A stretch of 29,745 nt of DNA from UMGS1590 sp036303105 (GTDB lineage Bacteria > Bacillota > Peptococcia > Peptococcales > Peptococcaceae): positions 1 to 29,745 of the forward strand of contig JAXJBF010000122.1 of assembly GCA_036303105.1 (NCBI GenBank). Reading direction: 5' to 3'. Below are positions 7,655-16,404 of the stretch, in pieces. Position numbers and translations under genes: made by a program. Below the pieces are notes generated by a model. The model was not told the origin of the DNA. It searched no databases and saw nothing but the letters and a program-made list of their open reading frames with translations. Numbering within the stretch: the first letter of the stretch is position 1; every line of letters begins with the position of its first letter.

Positions 7655-8600
7655 AGAAAAGAACAAAGGCCTTGGCAAAGGCTTGGGAGCGTTGTTTGGC
7701 AGTGATGTGTCTCTGGATGCGCTGACCCATCCTGTAAGCGAAAAAACCGCAGTTTCACCAGAAACTGCAGCAGTGCAGCAGGCTGTGGCGGAAGCAGGCG
7801 GCAGTCTGTTAATGATGTCGGTTGAGAACATTCAGGAAAATCCATGGCAGCCGCGCCGAGATTTTGATGAGGATGCTTTGCTTGATCTCACAGAATCCAT
7901 CCGCGAAAAAGGCGTGCTTTCTCCGCTGATTGTGACCGAAAAAGATGGCAAGACGATGCTTGTGTCTGGAGAACGCCGACTGCGTGCAGCCAAACAGGCT
8001 GGCCTTGGTGAAGTGCCGGTGATTTTGCGAAACTTCAGCGATGAGGAAATGGCGCAGATTGCGTTGATTGAAAACATTCAGCGCGCTGATTTGAACGTCA
8101 TAGAAGAAGCCAACGGCTACGCCGCCTTAATTAAGACCTATCACTACACGCAACAGCAGCTGGCCGATCTTATGGGCAAGTCGCGGCCATACATCGCCAA
8201 TATCCTGCGCTTGCTCGATCTGCCGGAGCCTGTTATGAAGGCTCTGCAGGAAGGCAAGATCAGCGCTGGCCACGCCCGCGCTTTGCTGGCGGTGAAAGAT
8301 CCGGAATTAGCGGCCGGCCTCTGCAGCGATGTTATCGCACAAGACCTTTCGGTGCGCGCATTGGAACGCATCATTCAAGACTTGCAAAATTTCAGCGATA
8401 AATTGGACGGCGACGAAAAGAAATCAAAGAAACAAAATGATATGACCAAGTATCGCGCTCTCTGTGACCAACTGACCGAACGCCTGCAGACAAAGGTGCA
8501 GGTCAGCGGCAGCGGCAAACGCAGTCACCTGGTCATCGATTTTTACAGCGATGAAGATCTGACACGCATTCTTGATGTGCTTGGCATTGAACTGTACTAG
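7647..8600 (+). CDS. parB: Chromosome-partitioning protein ParB (Spo0J), CTPase clamp
   Basis: ParB binds parS, loads as a CTP-dependent clamp and recruits SMC. The 317-residue product has a variable N-terminus of about 55 residues. The ParB/Srx-like CTP-binding domain follows (IQENPWQPRRDF, then the GERRLRA box and ENIQRADLN). The central helix-turn-helix contains QQQLADLMGKSRPYIAN and EGKISAGHARALL, and a C-terminal dimerisation segment ends the protein. The start codon is GTG, overlapping the parA stop, with AAGGAAG ahead of it. Its target sites are present at 6508-6718 and 6860-6875. Confidence 0.97.
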   Translation: MAKEKNKGLGKGLGALFGSDVSLDALTHPVSEKTAVSPETAAVQQAVAEAGGSLLMMSVENIQENPWQPRRDFDEDALLDLTESIREKGVLSPLIVTEKDGKTMLVSGERRLRAAKQAGLGEVPVILRNFSDEEMAQIALIENIQRADLNVIEEANGYAALIKTYHYTQQQLADLMGKSRPYIANILRLLDLPEPVMKALQEGKISAGHARALLAVKDPELAAGLCSDVIAQDLSVRALERIIQDLQNFSDKLDGDEKKSKKQNDMTKYRALCDQLTERLQTKVQVSGSGKRSHLVIDFYSDEDLTRILDVLGIELY

Positions 8601-8609
8601 GAGCGGCCT

Positions 8610-9848
8610 ATGAAAACTAGACGAACACTTGCTATCATTGGCGGTGGGGCTTCAGGAATGGCAGCCGCCATTGAGGCGGCCCATCAAGGCGTGCATGTGG
8701 TGCTTTATGAAAGCCAGGCACGGCTGGGTCGCAAGCTTTTGGCCACCGGTAATGGTCGCTGTAATTTTTCGCATCAAGGGTTCAACGATGGTCATTATCA
8801 TGGCAGCCATCCGCATTTTGTCCATGATGCTTTTGAACGCTTCGACGAAGCAGACACCCTTGCCTTTTTTGCACGCATTGGCCTGGCACATACCGTAGAT
8901 GGGCGTGATCGTTATTATCCGGCATCGCTGCAGGCATCGGCTGTGCTGGATGTGCTGCGCCTGGCATTGGAGGAGGCTGGCGTTGAGGTGCATACCGATG
9001 TGCGCATTACAGCTGTGCAGCCACAGCAAGCAGGTGGTTTTCGCCTGCGCTGGAAAGGCGGCAGCGCGGATGCTGATGCAGTCATCGTTGCCACTGGCGG
9101 CGAGGCAGCACCTAAACTTGGTGGTACGCGCGATGGCTACAAGCTGCTGAGCCAGCTGGGGCATACGCTGATTGAGACAGCGCCGGGCATTGTGCAGCTT
9201 GTTGGTGATGTATCCAGCTTAAAAGCGGCCAATGGGCTGAAACGTGATGTTCGATTGACCATCCGTGGTAATGGTAAACGCCTTGTGCAGGACAATGGGG
9301 AGCTTTTGATTACCAATTATGGCCTCTCTGGACCACCAGTGCTGCAATGTGCTGGTCATGCGGTGCGTGCATTGTTGCGTGGCGAACAGGTGCAGGCAGA
9401 GATTGATTTCTTTCCGGAACAGGATCTCGGTGCCTTGACGGATACCTTTTTGGCACGGCATGCAGCATTGCCTCAGCGACGTGCTGCTGCCTTTTTTGTG
9501 GGGCTGCTGCCACGTCTTTTGGCACAATGTGCCTTAAAAACCTGCGGTTTAAAACCAGACACTCCTCTTGATAAAGGCAAGCTGACAGCATTGGCTCAAC
9601 AGCTTCATGCATGGCGGCTGCCAATCACAGGTCCGCGCAGTTTCGCCGAAGCACAGGTCACCCTTGGCGGCATTGATACTGCTGACTTTGACAGCCAGAC
9701 CATGCAGTCCTGGATGGTGCCTGGACTTTATGCCTGTGGAGAAGTGCTGGATATCGATGGCGATTGCGGCGGCTATAATTTACAATGGGCCTGGTCCTCA
9801 GGTCGTTTGGCAGCCATGAGTGCTGTTGAAGAAATATTAAACAAATGA
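8610..9848 (+). CDS. NAD(P)/FAD-dependent oxidoreductase, HI0933/BaiN family
   Basis: The 412-residue flavoprotein has an N-terminal dinucleotide-binding motif IIGGGASGMAAAI (about residues 9-21), followed by the LGRKLLATGNGRCNFSH block that marks the HI0933/YhiN/BaiN family. The C-terminal family block (TLGGID, GLYACGE, GGYNLQWAWSSG) is also intact. Some members reduce bile-acid intermediates, but most have no known substrate, and none can be assigned here. The ATG is 9 bases past the parB stop with GGAG ahead of it, so it is probably transcribed with parAB. Confidence 0.92.
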   Translation: MKTRRTLAIIGGGASGMAAAIEAAHQGVHVVLYESQARLGRKLLATGNGRCNFSHQGFNDGHYHGSHPHFVHDAFERFDEADTLAFFARIGLAHTVDGRDRYYPASLQASAVLDVLRLALEEAGVEVHTDVRITAVQPQQAGGFRLRWKGGSADADAVIVATGGEAAPKLGGTRDGYKLLSQLGHTLIETAPGIVQLVGDVSSLKAANGLKRDVRLTIRGNGKRLVQDNGELLITNYGLSGPPVLQCAGHAVRALLRGEQVQAEIDFFPEQDLGALTDTFLARHAALPQRRAAAFFVGLLPRLLAQCALKTCGLKPDTPLDKGKLTALAQQLHAWRLPITGPRSFAEAQVTLGGIDTADFDSQTMQSWMVPGLYACGEVLDIDGDCGGYNLQWAWSSGRLAAMSAVEEILNK

Positions 9849-9870
9849 ATAAAGAGAAGGAGATGAAAAC

Positions 9871-10563
9871 ATGTCTATGTGGGATATTCTCATCATCGTG
9901 GTGATTTGTCTTGCCATCTTCCGTGGCTATTTTAAAGGTCTCTGCCGACGCCTGACCGATTGGGTTGGCCTGGTCATTGCCTTTATCGCAGCAACGCTTG
10001 GCGTTGGCAGCCTGGATACGTTTGTGACAAACACCTTCCATGTCAACGGGAAGGAAGAAATCAGCGAGTGGCTAGAGGGGTACTTTGCTTCCCAGGTTGC
10101 TTCCAACCCAAACAACCAACTGGAAAGCCTCAAACAATGGGTAGGTAATCTTTTTTTACCAGACTCTCTTAAAGAAAGCCTTTACAGTACGATCGATGAT
10201 TCGGCCAGTGAGATTTACGTCAGCATTTACAATCAAGTGGCACGTGTGCTTGCTGATCCACTGTGGCACGTGGTGCTGATCATCCTTGGCACCATCGTGT
10301 TCTTTGCGCTCTTGATCCTCATCGGTGAAGTCTGTGGCATCTTTGTGCGTCGCTTTAATGTGACGACCATCATTGATCGCTTCCTTGGCGCCATAGCCAG
10401 TGGTTTTCTGGTGATGGTTGTCATTGGCATTTTTACCTCCATTGCTGTTTTTATCGTGCCGGAATCAGCTGGTTGGCTTGGACGTTCGCTGCACGGCAGT
10501 TTCATGGGACCGGTGTTGACCCAAGCCATGGACGTGTTGCTTAAGGGAGGCGTCTTCTTCTAA
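9871..10563 (+). CDS. CvpA family membrane protein
   Basis: This is a 230-residue hydrophobic protein. Its N-terminus (WDILIIVVICLAIFRGYFKG) followed by a glycine-containing second helix is typical of CvpA/YshB-like proteins. Membrane segments are at about residues 4-20, 28-48, 125-150 and 168-195, with a soluble loop of about 75 residues between helices 2 and 3. The family was named for colicin V production, but its biochemical role is unsettled. GGAG precedes the ATG, and the stop codon shares bases with the next start (TAATG), so the two are translationally coupled. Confidence 0.8.
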   Translation: MSMWDILIIVVICLAIFRGYFKGLCRRLTDWVGLVIAFIAATLGVGSLDTFVTNTFHVNGKEEISEWLEGYFASQVASNPNNQLESLKQWVGNLFLPDSLKESLYSTIDDSASEIYVSIYNQVARVLADPLWHVVLIILGTIVFFALLILIGEVCGIFVRRFNVTTIIDRFLGAIASGFLVMVVIGIFTSIAVFIVPESAGWLGRSLHGSFMGPVLTQAMDVLLKGGVFF

Positions 10564-11525
10564 TGGAGTTGTATTACAACGACTATGCGAGCTTTCTCAA
10601 GCATTATTATGAAGAACCGGTCTACAAGATACCAGTGAACCTTGCTGGCGGCACCTGCCCCAACAGGGATGGGCGCATTTCGCTTGGCGGCTGTACGTTT
10701 TGTGACGATACGGGCTCCGGTTTTCAATGTTTGCCCGACGATTTGTCCATTCCCGAGCAGATCGCTGAAAACAAAGCGTTTTACAAACGACGCTTCAAAT
10801 GCGAGTACTTCATTGTCTATCTTCAAACCTTTTCCAATACCTACATGCCGCTGTCGCGTTTTAAACGCGTCATCGAAGCTGCCACCGCTGATCCGGCGGT
10901 GGTGGGTTTGTCGGTGTCAACGCGGCCTGATCTGGTGCATCCAGCCTATCTCGAGGCTCTGATGGAACTGCGCGAACGCCGCGGTGAGTTGGATATTGAC
11001 ATTGAACTGGGCCTGCAAACCGTCAATTATCACACCCTTGAGGCAGTAAACCGCGGGCACACCCTGGCTGCTTTTGTAGACGCGGTGCCACGCATTCGCG
11101 CCTGTGATTTTTCAACCTGCGCTCACGTTATCCTCAACCTTCCTGGTGATGATGCACTTGATGCCATCGAAACGGCGCGTATTTTGTCGGCGCTGCATGT
11201 GGACATGGTCAAGCTCCACTCTCTTTACATTGTCGGCGGCACGCGTCTGGCGCGGCAGTATGTGCTCGGTGATTTTGATATGATCAGCCTCGAAGAATAC
11301 GTTGGCAGGGTTGTTGATTTTCTGGAACATCTTGACCCTAAGATCATCATTCAACGCCTGGTTGGTAAGGGACCGCAGGAAAATCTGATTTTCTGCAATT
11401 GGGAAACATCCTGGTGGAAAATTAAAGACGCCATCAATGAAGAATTTGAACGTCGCGGAAGCTTCCAGGGCAGTCGTTTCAATTATTTGAATGGCGCTCT
11501 GATTGACGACTTGGCGGCGCAGTGA
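10563..11525 (+). CDS. TIGR01212-type radical SAM protein (YhcC/YtqA-like)
   Basis: The 320-residue protein has cysteines C32, C44 and C47 in the pattern CPNRDG...GGCTFC. This cluster-binding pattern, C-x11-C-x2-C, is that of the TIGR01212/YhcC group rather than the classic CxxxCxxC. The rest follows the radical-SAM barrel: SVSTRPD, then ELGLQTVN, then HVILNLPGD. Members carry a 4Fe-4S cluster and cleave S-adenosylmethionine. The substrate of this subgroup is not established to my knowledge. The start overlaps the CvpA gene stop by one base. Confidence 0.9.
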   Translation: MELYYNDYASFLKHYYEEPVYKIPVNLAGGTCPNRDGRISLGGCTFCDDTGSGFQCLPDDLSIPEQIAENKAFYKRRFKCEYFIVYLQTFSNTYMPLSRFKRVIEAATADPAVVGLSVSTRPDLVHPAYLEALMELRERRGELDIDIELGLQTVNYHTLEAVNRGHTLAAFVDAVPRIRACDFSTCAHVILNLPGDDALDAIETARILSALHVDMVKLHSLYIVGGTRLARQYVLGDFDMISLEEYVGRVVDFLEHLDPKIIIQRLVGKGPQENLIFCNWETSWWKIKDAINEEFERRGSFQGSRFNYLNGALIDDLAAQ

Positions 11526-11559
11526 TGGTTGTGTGTGAATAACAAAGGTGGTGTTTTAC

Positions 11560-12483
11560 ATGATTGGTACGTTGCTCGCATCTTCCGATCCCTCGTTGGT
11601 CGATGATGTTGCCGATACGGCGACGGAGACCGCCGAGACAGTGGCAGACAGTGCAGTGGATCAGCTTCACATGCTGGGCGACTTCTTTTCATTTTTTAAT
11701 CTCAGTAACATTCTCGGTATCGGTGTACGCATTCTTGTGATCATCCTTGTTCTTGGTCTGGCCTATCGCGCCATACGCATGGTGGTCAACCGCGCGTATG
11801 ACACACGCTACAAGGTTGGGCGCATGAGCGAGGACAACCTCAAGCAGTTGGAAACATCGCGCCGTATGGTCATCAGTGTCATTTTCTATGTTATGATTAT
11901 TCTCGGCGTGATGGCTATTTTGAGCATTTTCGGTTTTGATGTGCGCGCGCTGGCAGCGTCCGCTGGGATCGCCGGTGCTGCTTTGGTGTACATCAGTCAG
12001 AACGTCATTCTCGATTGGATCAATGGCGTGTTTATTCTTGTGGAGCGTCAATTCAGCGTTGGCGACTATGTAAAAATTGCTGAATTCTGTGGTGAGGTGC
12101 AGAGCATCACCATTCGCCACACCGTGATAAAGACCGATTTTAATGAAACCGTCAGCATTCCAAACGGGGACATCAATATTGTTGTCAACTATACCCAAAA
12201 TCCTGTGACAGAGTTTTTTGATGTGCGTGTTCACGATGCTTCGCGGCTGGACGAAGGCAAGGAAGCTTTGAACAAGGCTTGTGCTGTTGTTAATCATAAA
12301 TTTGAGAAAGAAATGGTAGAGCCTTGCCGTATCCTTGGGGTGCAGGAAATCATTGGTACAGGTGCCACGGTGCGCCTGTCCTTCCAAAGTGCCAAAGGAG
12401 ACACCTATCCAATTTTGCGCAGCCTGCGTGAAGAAAGCATTCGTGCGCTTAGCGCCGTCGGTTTGCAGCAGCAATTAAGTTAA
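11560..12483 (+). CDS. Small-conductance mechanosensitive channel, MscS family
   Basis: This 307-residue protein opens under membrane tension to release solutes. Membrane helices lie at about residues 45-65 and 100-120, followed by the pore-lining helix (ALAASAGIAGAALVYISQN) and the MscS beta-domain (GVFILVERQFSVGDYVKI, then VSIPNGDI). The length and three-helix layout resemble the short YkuT-type channels. An upstream in-frame GTG at 11548 is possible, but AAAGGTGG lies nine bases ahead of the ATG at 11560, so that start is chosen. The N-terminus has an acidic stretch rich in Asp, Ala and Thr before the first helix. Confidence 0.93.
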   Translation: MIGTLLASSDPSLVDDVADTATETAETVADSAVDQLHMLGDFFSFFNLSNILGIGVRILVIILVLGLAYRAIRMVVNRAYDTRYKVGRMSEDNLKQLETSRRMVISVIFYVMIILGVMAILSIFGFDVRALAASAGIAGAALVYISQNVILDWINGVFILVERQFSVGDYVKIAEFCGEVQSITIRHTVIKTDFNETVSIPNGDINIVVNYTQNPVTEFFDVRVHDASRLDEGKEALNKACAVVNHKFEKEMVEPCRILGVQEIIGTGATVRLSFQSAKGDTYPILRSLREESIRALSAVGLQQQLS

Positions 12484-12507
12484 GCGCTTGCGAAAGGAGG
12501 CGTTGCT

Positions 12508-12714
12508 ATGCCTATGAAGTTGGCCATCGGCGATATTGTAGAGCTGAAAAAACCGCATCCCTGCGGTACGAAAGAATTTGAGATTACCCGTGTTGGCATG
12601 GACTTCCGCATTCGTTGTTGTGGCTGTGGCCACGAAGCCTGGATTCCACGCGTCAAATTGGAACGGGCCATTCGCAAAGTTGTCAGCACTGCTGCGTCAG
12701 ATGATGAAAAATAA
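12508..12714 (+). CDS. DUF951 family small zinc-ribbon-like protein
   Basis: This 68-residue protein begins MPMKLAIGDIVELKKPHPCG and has a CCGCGH segment at about residues 37-42, typical of the short DUF951 proteins of Bacillota. C19 together with the later cysteines could bind a metal ion, which is inferred. Function is unknown. Members are often next to an MscS gene close to parAB, as here. AAAGGAGG precedes the ATG. Confidence 0.88.
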   Translation: MPMKLAIGDIVELKKPHPCGTKEFEITRVGMDFRIRCCGCGHEAWIPRVKLERAIRKVVSTAASDDEK

Positions 12715-12728
12715 TAAATAAAAATAAA

Positions 12729-12757
12729 AGCGCTCTTATAATAAGAGCGCTAAAAAA
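12729..12757 (+). terminator. Terminator-like hairpin after the DUF951 gene
   Basis: The perfect 10-bp arms AGCGCTCTTA (12729-12738) and TAAGAGCGCT (12742-12751) flank a TAA loop. The plus strand follows with A rather than T, so it may serve mainly the minus strand, where T-rich sequence follows. It is part of a two-hairpin converging-terminator zone. Confidence 0.55.
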
Positions 12758-12794
12758 GGGACAGCAGGACCCGCTGGTGGTCGCTGTCCCTTTT
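12754..12794. terminator. Bidirectional terminator between converging genes
   Basis: The 12-bp arms AAAAGGGACAGC (12754-12765) and GCTGTCCCTTTT (12783-12794) form a perfect stem with T-runs on both strands. It lies between the plus-strand DUF951 gene and the minus-strand gene that ends at 12807. Confidence 0.85.
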
Positions 12795-12806
12795 GAATTG
12801 TCGGTA

Positions 12807-13889
12807 TTAATAAGGATCGCGAGGAAAATGATCGTCCATCATTTGGTGCTGCTTTACATGGGTGGCGTGCAAGTAGCTGTCGAGCAGCTCTTGTCCCACA
12901 TAGGTGTGTGGGGTATACACTGGCCGGATGCCGGCAGCAGCAATGTCGGCAGCGATGTTGGAATAGGTATTGATGTTTTGAATAAGGATTTCCTGTGGTC
13001 GGGCACCCTGTTCCAGGAAAAAATTCCACAACTGACGCAGTAAGGTCTCCTGCCAGCCACTGTCAGAAATAATGACGTCGTTCCATTCTAAAAAGCCCGT
13101 TTCAAGATCCACAAGGAAAAATGCCTTTGGCAAGGTGCCTTTGGCCGCAACCATCTGCGGCAAATAGAAATAGAACAATTCATAAATGCGTCCGTCACCA
13201 TGCAGATGTTTGACGCGTGCATTGGTAAATTCATCGATGATCATGTCGCCGTAATCGAGCCAATCGTCACGGGTGAGCACGAATGGCGCCGTTTCCTCCG
13301 GCACATCATCGTTGAGCGTGAAGGCCGCCGTGCGGAGCATGTCATGAGGACCGTGCATCTGCAGCCGATAAGCATCGCTCACAGCGCTGCCTAGCTTTTG
13401 ACGTGCAAGCAGCTTAAGAATGGCCCGCAGGTAGCGTTCAAGATGGGCGTAGTCGCGGCTGTCGACGATGGTGGCCAAGCCATAGCCGGGACGCTGGCGG
13501 CGAAACGTGATACGCTGTTCACGGCCATCCAGCAGGCGTTTTTCAAAATTATTGAGGTTTGGCATGTTATAGCCAACCTCGAGATAATACCCTTCGTAGC
13601 GGTTGACGAACTGTTCAACAGAAAGATCGTCGTCCTCGCTGTCAGCAAGGCCAGCGGTGTCCTGCTCGATCATCCATGTGCGGATGCCACTGGCACCAAG
13701 CATCAGGCGAATGTCGCTGGTGCCCTCGCCATCGGTTTCGATGACGACAAGCACATAAGCGTCAGGATGTTCTGGATCAATCAGCACAAAAGGCGCAATG
13801 CCGTCTTCCCAGGGAGAAAAACGGTTGACGTCTTCAGCGACTGTGTAGAGGGTATCTATATGTAAAAGTGTATTGTTGTCGTTGCTCAT
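12807..13889 (-). CDS. Conserved-looking hypothetical protein, 360 aa
   Basis: I cannot name this family with certainty. The product is acidic and soluble, with no signal peptide or membrane helix. It contains segments such as AYVLVVIETDGEG near the N-terminus and FFLVDLETGFLEWNDVIISDSGWQETLLRQLW in the C-terminal third. The general look recalls the DUF6930/DUF7309-type proteins, which is only an impression. The final residues are rich in His, Met and Asp (HVKQHQMMDDHFP). GGAGAG precedes the ATG, and a good sigma-A-type promoter lies about 60 bases upstream (13947-13975). The gene is transcribed alone and ends at a bidirectional terminator. Confidence 0.8.
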   Translation of the reverse strand: MSNDNNTLLHIDTLYTVAEDVNRFSPWEDGIAPFVLIDPEHPDAYVLVVIETDGEGTSDIRLMLGASGIRTWMIEQDTAGLADSEDDDLSVEQFVNRYEGYYLEVGYNMPNLNNFEKRLLDGREQRITFRRQRPGYGLATIVDSRDYAHLERYLRAILKLLARQKLGSAVSDAYRLQMHGPHDMLRTAAFTLNDDVPEETAPFVLTRDDWLDYGDMIIDEFTNARVKHLHGDGRIYELFYFYLPQMVAAKGTLPKAFFLVDLETGFLEWNDVIISDSGWQETLLRQLWNFFLEQGARPQEILIQNINTYSNIAADIAAAGIRPVYTPHTYVGQELLDSYLHATHVKQHQMMDDHFPRDPY

Positions 13890-13946
13890 ACTACTCTCCT
13901 ATCCGGCAGTGCCGGCATCATTGTCTATCGTTCAACCCTGAATTCT

Positions 13947-13975
13947 ATTATAAATCGTTCAAATAATCATCTCAA
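13947..13975 (-). promoter_or_regulatory. Sigma-A-type promoter of the 360-aa hypothetical gene
   Basis: On the minus strand, TTGAGA (13975-13970) and TATAAT (13952-13947) are separated by exactly 17 bases. The -10 lies 57 bases ahead of the start codon. Confidence 0.65.
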
Positions 13976-14029
13976 GTAGGCGTCAACCGTTTTTTAATAT
14001 TTGTTTTACAGAAGAAAGGAGTTCGCATA

Positions 14030-15403
14030 ATGAACACCCCACTTTGGCAAGCACTGCAAACGGCAGTTGGCCGTCACGCAGCCAGTTTTCACACTCCAGG
14101 ACATAAAAATGGAAGGCTTGTGCCTCAGGCGCTGCGTGACGCCTGGGGCAGCGAGGTCTGGCAGTATGACATGACAGAAATTCCCGGGCTCGACAACCTG
14201 GCGCATCCTGAAGGCGTTCTCGCCGATTCTATGGCAGGCTGGGCAGCGGCGCGCGGCTGTGCGCATGTACAGTATTTGCTGGGCGGCACCTCGCTTGGCA
14301 TCAAGGCCGCGCTGCTGGCTCTCTGCCGGGGCCGGAAAGTGTTCGTGCCGCGTCATGCCCATGGCAGTGTGTATCAGGGGCTGGTGCTGGCTGGTGCTGA
14401 GGCGGTGCCGCTGCCTGTGCGCTTTGATGATGTGCTGGGCATTCCTTTGGGTGTGGCGCCAGAAGATTTGGCTGCGGCCATGGCAGCGCATCCAGACTGC
14501 CGCTATTTGCTCATGGTTCATCCGACCTATCACGGCATCACTTGGAAGAATGCAGCGCTTCTTGAGATGGCGCACGAAGCAGGCCTCACGACCATTGTTG
14601 ATGCTGCCCATGGTGCTCATTTTACGAGCGCTGTCACACCGCCGTCGGCGCTGGCACTGGGGGCCGATGTGGTTATTGAAAGTGTCCACAAAACACTGCC
14701 TTGCCTGACACAGGCGAGCGTCATGCTGATTCGCGATGCCGCTTTGGTGACGCCGCTGACGCAGGCAGTGGCCCTTCTTCACACCACCTCACCAAGCTAC
14801 CTTTTAATGGCAAGCCTGGAACAAGCTGGTGCTTGGCTGGCCAATGAAGGCAGTGCCGTTATGCAGGCAGGGGCAGCGCAGATTCAGAATCTGGAGGCCG
14901 TCTTGCACGACTGCCAATACCTGTGCTTGGAGCGTCGGGCCGATTGGCAGCAGGACCCGTTTAAATGCTACCTCACCAGCCCCAACGCCAGCGGCGAAAC
15001 GATTGCCCGCCTCCTCGACGACCACGGCTGCGTGGCAGAAATGAGCGATGGCCGCGGCTGTCTGCTGATGCTGCCGCTGGATGGCGGTGACCCGTCGCTG
15101 GCATCGGTTTTTGCCGACGTGGATGCAGCGCTGGCCGACTGTCACGAAAACCCGCCGGCACCGTGCTATTGTGCAGCACCACCGCAGCAGGCCGTGCCGC
15201 TGGCCGATGCCTGGCTGGCGCCGCGTCATCGGCTGCCGCTCCATGCGGCCGTTGGTCAGACTGCTGCGGCCATTCTGGAAGCTTACCCGCCGGGCATTCC
15301 GCTGCTTTTGCCTGGCGAACGCATCACTGACGCCATTGTACAGGCCTGGGTGGCCAGCGGCCGCGATGCTGCCACGCCTGTCGATGTTCTCGACAACGCG
15401 TGA
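14030..15403 (+). CDS. Orn/Lys/Arg decarboxylase-family PLP enzyme (YaaO-like)
   Basis: This 457-residue protein has the family's FHTPGHKNG N-terminal motif (about residues 20-28), a D191-AAHG motif and the PLP-lysine motif SVHKTLP (H220, K221), followed by the small C-terminal domain. It is shorter than the inducible decarboxylases of about 700 residues because it lacks the N-terminal wing domain, as in the YaaO group. It would decarboxylate a basic amino acid in polyamine metabolism. The true substrate cannot be read. AAAGGAG precedes the ATG. In Bacillus subtilis yaaO stands at the head of the cluster leading to holB and ricT, which agrees with the genes that follow. Confidence 0.9.
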   Translation: MNTPLWQALQTAVGRHAASFHTPGHKNGRLVPQALRDAWGSEVWQYDMTEIPGLDNLAHPEGVLADSMAGWAAARGCAHVQYLLGGTSLGIKAALLALCRGRKVFVPRHAHGSVYQGLVLAGAEAVPLPVRFDDVLGIPLGVAPEDLAAAMAAHPDCRYLLMVHPTYHGITWKNAALLEMAHEAGLTTIVDAAHGAHFTSAVTPPSALALGADVVIESVHKTLPCLTQASVMLIRDAALVTPLTQAVALLHTTSPSYLLMASLEQAGAWLANEGSAVMQAGAAQIQNLEAVLHDCQYLCLERRADWQQDPFKCYLTSPNASGETIARLLDDHGCVAEMSDGRGCLLMLPLDGGDPSLASVFADVDAALADCHENPPAPCYCAAPPQQAVPLADAWLAPRHRLPLHAAVGQTAAAILEAYPPGIPLLLPGERITDAIVQAWVASGRDAATPVDVLDNA

Positions 15404-15418
15404 AAAACCCATTATAAT
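15390..15418 (+). promoter_or_regulatory. Sigma-A-type promoter for holB
   Basis: TCGACA (15390-15395) and TATAAT (15413-15418) are 17 bases apart, overlapping the end of the decarboxylase gene. The -10 is 30 bases ahead of the holB start, so holB-ricT-trmN6 can be transcribed independently of the decarboxylase gene. Confidence 0.65.
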
Positions 15419-15448
15419 AGAAACAACATCACGCAACAAGGAGGCACC

Positions 15449-16390
15449 ATGCGATTTCATGACATCATTGGCCAGCCACAGGCCTGCGCACAGCTTGAGC
15501 GCGCTTGGCAGCATGGGCGGCTGAGCCACGCTTACATTTTTGATGGTCCAGATGGCGTCGGTAAACAGACGACGGCGCGCGCCCTGGCAGCGCTCCTGCT
15601 TTGTGAACAACCAGAGCAGGCTGACAGTTGTGGGCAGTGTCTGTCCTGCCGTCAGCTCGAAGCCGGCACTCATCCGGATTGCCACCATTTGGCGCCCGAT
15701 GGCCGCAGCATCAAAATCAAGCAGATTCGCGATCTGCGTGCGCGTTTGGCTGGTACAGCCAGTTATGGCGGCTATACAGTCGTGATCATCGATCAGGCCG
15801 ACAGCATGACCCTGGAAGCCGCTAATGCCTTCTTAAAAACCGTGGAAGAGCCGCAAGGGCCAACTTGTTTCATTTTGATTACGACCCAGGCTGATCGCCT
15901 GCCGGACACGATTCGTTCGCGCGCGCAGCTGGTGCGCTTTCAAGCCCTTTCCCAGGCCAGCCTGACACGCCTTTTGGGCCATGCTGCAGAGACCAGTGCT
16001 GGCCGCATCGCCATCGATCTTGCCGCCGGCAGCATCACCCGTGCCCGACAGGTGCTTGACGATGAAGCGCTGCGTACGGCGCTGCTTGAGCGGCGCGACA
16101 AGCTTGAAACGCTGCTCGACAGTCTCACTACATGTCACGATGGCGCTCTGCTGCGCTTTGCTGACACCTTTATGGGCGACCGTGATGGTGTGCGCGATGA
16201 GATTTTGCTCATCCGCCGCTACTATGACACCCGCCTCAAAACGGCCTTGCGTGATGGCACCGATCTGGCGCCAGCCGTACAGGTGCTGCATGATACAACC
16301 ACCGCCCTCAGCCGCCTCGAAACCAATGCCGAGCCGGCCTTTATTCTGGGCGCGTTACTCATAGAAATGGCGCGTCACAGCCGCCAATAG
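15449..16390 (+). CDS. holB: DNA polymerase III subunit delta' (HolB)
   Basis: HolB is a clamp-loader subunit that acts with DnaX and HolA to load the beta clamp. The 313-residue product has an AAA+ domain with a Walker A motif GPDGVGKQ (residues 33-40), four zinc-ligand cysteines C52, C61, C64 and C67, and a DEAD-like IIDQADSM segment. It also has LKTVEEP and the sensor region TTQADRLPDTIRSRAQ, where alanine stands in for the arginine-finger-adjacent Cys seen in many homologues. GGAGG lies upstream of the ATG. It precedes ricT, as in other Bacillota. Confidence 0.95.
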   Translation: MRFHDIIGQPQACAQLERAWQHGRLSHAYIFDGPDGVGKQTTARALAALLLCEQPEQADSCGQCLSCRQLEAGTHPDCHHLAPDGRSIKIKQIRDLRARLAGTASYGGYTVVIIDQADSMTLEAANAFLKTVEEPQGPTCFILITTQADRLPDTIRSRAQLVRFQALSQASLTRLLGHAAETSAGRIAIDLAAGSITRARQVLDDEALRTALLERRDKLETLLDSLTTCHDGALLRFADTFMGDRDGVRDEILLIRRYYDTRLKTALRDGTDLAPAVQVLHDTTTALSRLETNAEPAFILGALLIEMARHSRQ

Positions 16391-16404
16391 AGAGGAGAAC
16401 CACC

